Assembly: GCA_002291465.1 (NCBI GenBank)
Contig: CP021238.1
Coordinates: forward strand, 806,001-870,000
Direction: 5' to 3'
Source: Mycobacterium lepraemurium
GTDB lineage: Bacteria > Actinomycetota > Actinomycetes > Mycobacteriales > Mycobacteriaceae
DNA: 64,000 nt
Shown here: one piece after another, positions 60,866 to 64,000 of the stretch
Position numbering within the stretch: the stretch's first letter is position 1
Layout: each line of letters starts with the position of its first letter
Translations under genes and position numbers: made by a program
Notes under the pieces: generated by a model
What the model saw: only the letters and a program-made list of their open reading frames with translations
Databases searched by the model: none
What the model was told of the DNA's origin: nothing

Positions 60866-61027
60866 CCGCGGGTACGAACCCCGGCCGCCCAGATCGTTAA
60901 TCTGGTCCTTACTACCCAGACGTTGCTGTGCGCCGCGTCGGCGCATATTTTCGCCGCGAGTTGGCAACCTGACAGTCATGCCCGCGGCGCCCGCACGCAT
61001 CGGTGAACGTGTCAAGAAAGCGAGATC
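60866..61027 (+). promoter_or_regulatory. Probable pst operon promoter region
   Basis: The 162-base gap between mshD and pstS has the lowest GC of this part (runs such as CGTTAATCTGG and GCATATTTTCG). CAGATCGTTAATCTG (60891-60905) is a small inverted repeat with 5-base arms. RegX3 would be the expected regulator, but I could not place its site with confidence. Confidence 0.4.
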
Positions 61028-62152
61028 GTGAGCCTGGACAGGCAGGGCGGGGCGCTGGCCGCCGCCGCGTTGGCGACGGCACTGGGCGCCGCGGCGCTGA
61101 CTGGCTGCGGGAGCGACGAGAACCACCGCGGGACTGCCGCGCCGAGCATCAGCGGGACCACCGGCACCGCGGGCTGCGGCGGCAAGAACAAGCTGACCGC
61201 GGAGGGCTCGACCGCGCAGGAAAACGCGATCACGATGTTCAACCAGGTGTGGGGCCAGTACTGCCCGGGCAAGGGCCTGGCCTGCAACCCGACCGGTTCG
61301 GGCGCCGGCCGCGAGCGGTTCATCGCCGGGCACGTGGATTTCGCGGGCGCGGACTCGCCGTTGGTCGCCGACCAGATCGGCCCGGCCGCCCAGCGCTGCG
61401 GCGGCAACCCGGCCTGGGACCTGCCGCTGGTGTTCGGGCCGATCGCGATCACCTACAACCTGCCCGGCAACCCGGCCCTGGTGGTCAGCAGTGACGCGGT
61501 GGCCAAGATCTTCACCGGCAAGATTACCAGCTGGAACGATCCGATCCTGGCGGCCCTCAATCCCGGGGTGGCCCTTCCCGACACCAAGATCACCCCGATC
61601 TACCGGACAGACCCGTCGGGAACCACCGATAACGTGCAGAAGTATCTGACCGCCGCCGCGCCGCAGAGCTGGGCCAAGGGCGTCGGCACCGAATTCCAGG
61701 GCGGCGTCGGCGAGGGAGCCGCGAAGTCGGCGGCAGTCATCCAGGCGGTGCGGGCCACCACCGGGGCCATCGGCTACATGGAGAAGGGCTTCGCCGACCA
61801 GGCCGGCATGCCCTACGCCAAGATCGCCACCCGCGGTGGGGTGGTCCCGCTGGCCAACGAGACCGCCGGAAACGCCGTCAACGCGGCCAAGTTCCTGTAC
61901 GAGGGCGACGACCTGGTGCTCGACCTCCACGCCATCTACGCCTTCCAGGCGCCGGGCGTCTACCCGTTGCTGCGGGTGACGTACGAGATCGTGTGTTCGA
62001 AGGGGTACGACCCCGAGACGCTGGTGGCCGTTAAATCGTTTCTCGGCGTGGCCGCCACCAGCGGGCAGGACGGCCTTTCCACCGCCGGCCACATCCCGCT
62101 GCCCGGTAAGGTCAGGCAACGACTGGTTACCGCGATCAATGCGTTGCAGTAG
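61028..62152 (+). CDS. pstS: Phosphate ABC transporter substrate-binding lipoprotein PstS
   Basis: From GTG 61028 the protein has 374 residues with a lipoprotein signal (AALTGCGSD, acceptor Cys near residue 27). The phosphate site is visible: LTAEGSTAQENA, NPTGSGAGRERF, VDFAGADSPL and RTDPSGTTDNVQKYL. It captures phosphate at the outer face of the membrane and hands it to PstCA. The stop is TAG, showing TAG works as a normal terminator in this genome. In M. tuberculosis mshD is followed by phoT; here a complete pst series starts instead. Intact. Confidence 0.95.
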   Translation: MSLDRQGGALAAAALATALGAAALTGCGSDENHRGTAAPSISGTTGTAGCGGKNKLTAEGSTAQENAITMFNQVWGQYCPGKGLACNPTGSGAGRERFIAGHVDFAGADSPLVADQIGPAAQRCGGNPAWDLPLVFGPIAITYNLPGNPALVVSSDAVAKIFTGKITSWNDPILAALNPGVALPDTKITPIYRTDPSGTTDNVQKYLTAAAPQSWAKGVGTEFQGGVGEGAAKSAAVIQAVRATTGAIGYMEKGFADQAGMPYAKIATRGGVVPLANETAGNAVNAAKFLYEGDDLVLDLHAIYAFQAPGVYPLLRVTYEIVCSKGYDPETLVAVKSFLGVAATSGQDGLSTAGHIPLPGKVRQRLVTAINALQ

Positions 62153-62203
62153 CCGGCGGGCCGGGGTTTCAGGGAGCGACGGCAGGACTGTGGTGGGTGC
62201 ACC

Positions 62204-63247
62204 GTGACGGGGTTTTCCGGGCCGAATCCCACCGATGCGGGGTCGGGCGCGGTAGTCGCCGCGCCGTTCCCGGAGCCGTCGGCGACCCCCATCAGCCCCT
62301 GGGGGCAGGGGCGACCGCATGCGGGGGACCGGATTTTCCGCCGGCTAGCGCAGGCCTCCGGGGTGCTGATCGTGCTGGTGATCGCCGCGATCGCGGTGTT
62401 TTTGCTCGACCGCGCGGTGCCGGCGCTGCAGCGCAACCGCGAGAACTTCTTCAGCTACGGAGGTAACTGGGTAACCACCGACACCTCGGCCATGCACTTC
62501 GGGATCGCCAGCCTGCTGCCGGTCACCGTGTTGGTGTCGCTGTTCGCGTTGATCCTGGCGATGCCGGTGGCGCTGGGCGTCGCCATCTTCATCACCCACT
62601 ACGCCCGCCGCCGCGCCGCCACCCCGCTGGCCTACGCCGTCGACCTGCTGGCCGCGGTGCCCTCGATCATCTATGGAGCCTGGGGCCTGTACGTGTTGGC
62701 GCCGCAGCTGCGACCCGTCGCGACCTGGCTCAACCACTCGATGGGCTGGTGTTTCCTGTTCGCCGACGGCAACACCTCGGCGGCCGGCGGCGGCGCCATC
62801 TTCACCGGCGGAATCGTGCTCGCGGTGATGATCCTGCCGATCATCACCGCCGTCACCCGCGAAGTGTTCATCCAGACCCCGCACGACCAGATCGAGGCCG
62901 CGCTGGCGCTGGGGGCGACCCGCTGGGAAGTGGTCCGGACGGTCACGCTGCCGTTCGGCCGGTCCGGCTACATCAGCGGCGGGATGCTGGGGCTGGGCCG
63001 CGCCCTGGGCGAGACGGTCGCGCTGCTGATCATCCTGCGGGGCACCCAGTCTGCGTTCGGCTGGTCGCTGTTCGACGGCGGCTCCACCTTCGCCACCAAG
63101 ATCGCGGGCGCCGCGGCGGAATTGGACGACCGCTTCAAGGCCGGCGCCTACATCGCGGCGGGGCTGACGCTGTTCGTGCTCACCTTCGTGGTCGACGCCC
63201 TGGCGCGCGGCGCCGTCGCCGGGGTGGGCAGGCGGGTGGCCCCATGA
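62204..63247 (+). CDS. pstC: Phosphate ABC transporter permease PstC
   Basis: The 347-residue permease (GTG 62204) has a 45-residue cytosolic start and six transmembrane helices, with the ABC permease EAA loop [27 protein letters not shown] near residue 230 and [13 protein letters not shown] after it. With PstA it forms the phosphate channel energised by PstB/PhoT. It overlaps pstA by ATGA at 63244-63247. No lesion. Confidence 0.94.
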   Translation: MTGFSGPNPTDAGSGAVVAAPFPEPSATPISPWGQGRPHAGDRIFRRLAQASGVLIVLVIAAIAVFLLDRAVPALQRNRENFFSYGGNWVTTDTSAMHFGIASLLPVTVLVSLFALILAMPVALGVAIFITHYARRRAATPLAYAVDLLAAVPSIIYGAWGLYVLAPQLRPVATWLNHSMGWCFLFADGNTSAAGGGAIFTGGIVLAVMILPIITAVTREVFIQTPHDQIEAALALGATRWEVVRTVTLPFGRSGYISGGMLGLGRALGETVALLIILRGTQSAFGWSLFDGGSTFATKIAGAAAELDDRFKAGAYIAAGLTLFVLTFVVDALARGAVAGVGRRVAP

Positions 63248-64000
63248 CCTCGATGCTGGACCGCCCGCTCAAGTCGCGGACGTTCTCGCCGCTGTCCCGA
63301 CGCCGTCGAGCCGCGAATTCCGTTGCAACCGTGCTGGTTTCGCTGTCGCTGCTGGTCGCGGTGACCCCGCTGGTGATGGTGCTGTGCTCGGTGGTCGTCA
63401 AGGGGTTCAGGGCGATCACCTCGACCGTGTGGTGGTCGCACTCGCAGGCCGGGATGACCGCGTTCGTGACCGGGGGTGGTGCCTATCACGCGCTGGTCGG
63501 CACCGTGCTGCAGGGATTGGTGTGCGCCGCGATCTCCATCCCGATCGGCCTGATGGTGGCCATCTATCTGGTCGAGTACGGCGGCGGCACCCCGCTGGGC
63601 CGGCTGGCGTCGTTCATGGTGGACATCCTGAGCGGGGTGCCCTCGATCGTGGCGGCGTTGTTCGTCTATGCGCTGTGCGTGGCCGCGCTGGGGCTGCCGC
63701 GCTCGGGGTTCGCGGTGTCGCTGGCGCTGGTCCTGCTGATGCTGCCGGTGATCGTGCGGGCCACCGAGGAGATGCTGCGGATCGTCCCGGTGGATCTGCG
63801 CGAGGCCAGTTACGCGCTGGGCATCACCAAGTGGAAGACCATCGCCCGGGTGGTCCTGCCCACGGGGCTATCCGGCATCGTCACCGGCATCTTGCTGGCG
63901 ATGGCCCGGGTGATGGGGGAGACGGCGCCGCTGCTGATCCTGGTCGGCTATGCACAGTCGATGAACTTCGACATCTTCAGCGGGTTCATGGGGACGCTGC
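63244..64000 (+). CDS. pstA: Phosphate ABC transporter permease PstA (cut by window end)
   Basis: The 252 visible residues start [14 protein letters not shown] and include five transmembrane helices and the permease loop [29 protein letters not shown], with [14 protein letters not shown] following. The C-terminus lies beyond the window. It pairs with PstC. The expected next gene is the ATPase (phoT/pstB), outside this window. Confidence 0.94.
   Translation, partial: MTSMLDRPLKSRTFSPLSRRRRAANSVATVLVSLSLLVAVTPLVMVLCSVVVKGFRAITSTVWWSHSQAGMTAFVTGGGAYHALVGTVLQGLVCAAISIPIGLMVAIYLVEYGGGTPLGRLASFMVDILSGVPSIVAALFVYALCVAALGLPRSGFAVSLALVLLMLPVIVRATEEMLRIVPVDLREASYALGITKWKTIARVVLPTGLSGIVTGILLAMARVMGETAPLLILVGYAQSMNFDIFSGFMGTL

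Overview
The window is high-GC mycobacterial DNA. Gene order and near-identical proteins (PhoP, PurS/PurQ/PurL, encapsulin, CysA2, SseC2) follow the M. tuberculosis Rv0756c-Rv0819 block, but several differences suggest the M. avium complex: an LpqH-type lipoprotein cluster at the left end, a DoxX/TetR pair plus a second EmrB-type transporter after ptrB, a cupin after the encapsulin gene, and a pst operon directly after mshD. About a third of the genes (24) carry frameshifts, in-frame stops or internal deletions, while the purine pathway, PhoPR, GlnR, MshD and Pst genes are clean. That pattern matches reductive decay as reported for Mycobacterium lepraemurium, an M. avium relative. This species assignment is an inference; an error-rich assembly is the alternative.

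Layout. 1-5.3 kb: end of an alpha/beta hydrolase, then decayed secreted or membrane genes (S1 protease, proline-rich protein, lytic transglycosylase, DUF732 protein, TPR remnant), an LpqH-like lipoprotein and tRNA-Thr. 5.3-8.7 kb: Rv0756c-like gene, phoP-phoR, HIT protein. 8.7-19.2 kb: a lipid or sterol-type oxidation locus (adhB, SnoaL-like proteins, ferredoxin, cyp51, SDR, cyp123, TetR, divergent aldA, SDR, dehydrogenase, CMD-family protein) in which cyp51, cyp123, aldA and others are broken. 19.2-28.9 kb: purD, ggtA, an esterase/TetR pair, purB, cyp126, purC. 28.9-39.3 kb: ptrB, DoxX, TetR, two EmrB paralogues, DUF2334 protein, FAD dehydrogenase, MBL-fold protein, most of them damaged. 39.4-52.3 kb: purS, purQ, GntR, cupin, encapsulin and DyP (the last two broken), pepC, purL, purF, purM. 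52.4-60.9 kb: DUF3073, YgfZ, PabC-like, nitrobindin, sulfur operon (DUF4395-cysA2-sseC2) led by a poly-cysteine leader ORF, thiX-lmeA, glnR-mshD. 61.0-64.0 kb: pstS-pstC-pstA (cut by the window edge).

How it fits together: seven de novo purine genes are kept intact and form the conserved skeleton, while the accessory catabolic, nanocompartment and export genes between them are decaying. Regulatory DNA survives: several palindromic operators beside TetR genes, bidirectional terminators and the cysteine leader are still well formed, so in places regulators and leaders now control partly dead operons.
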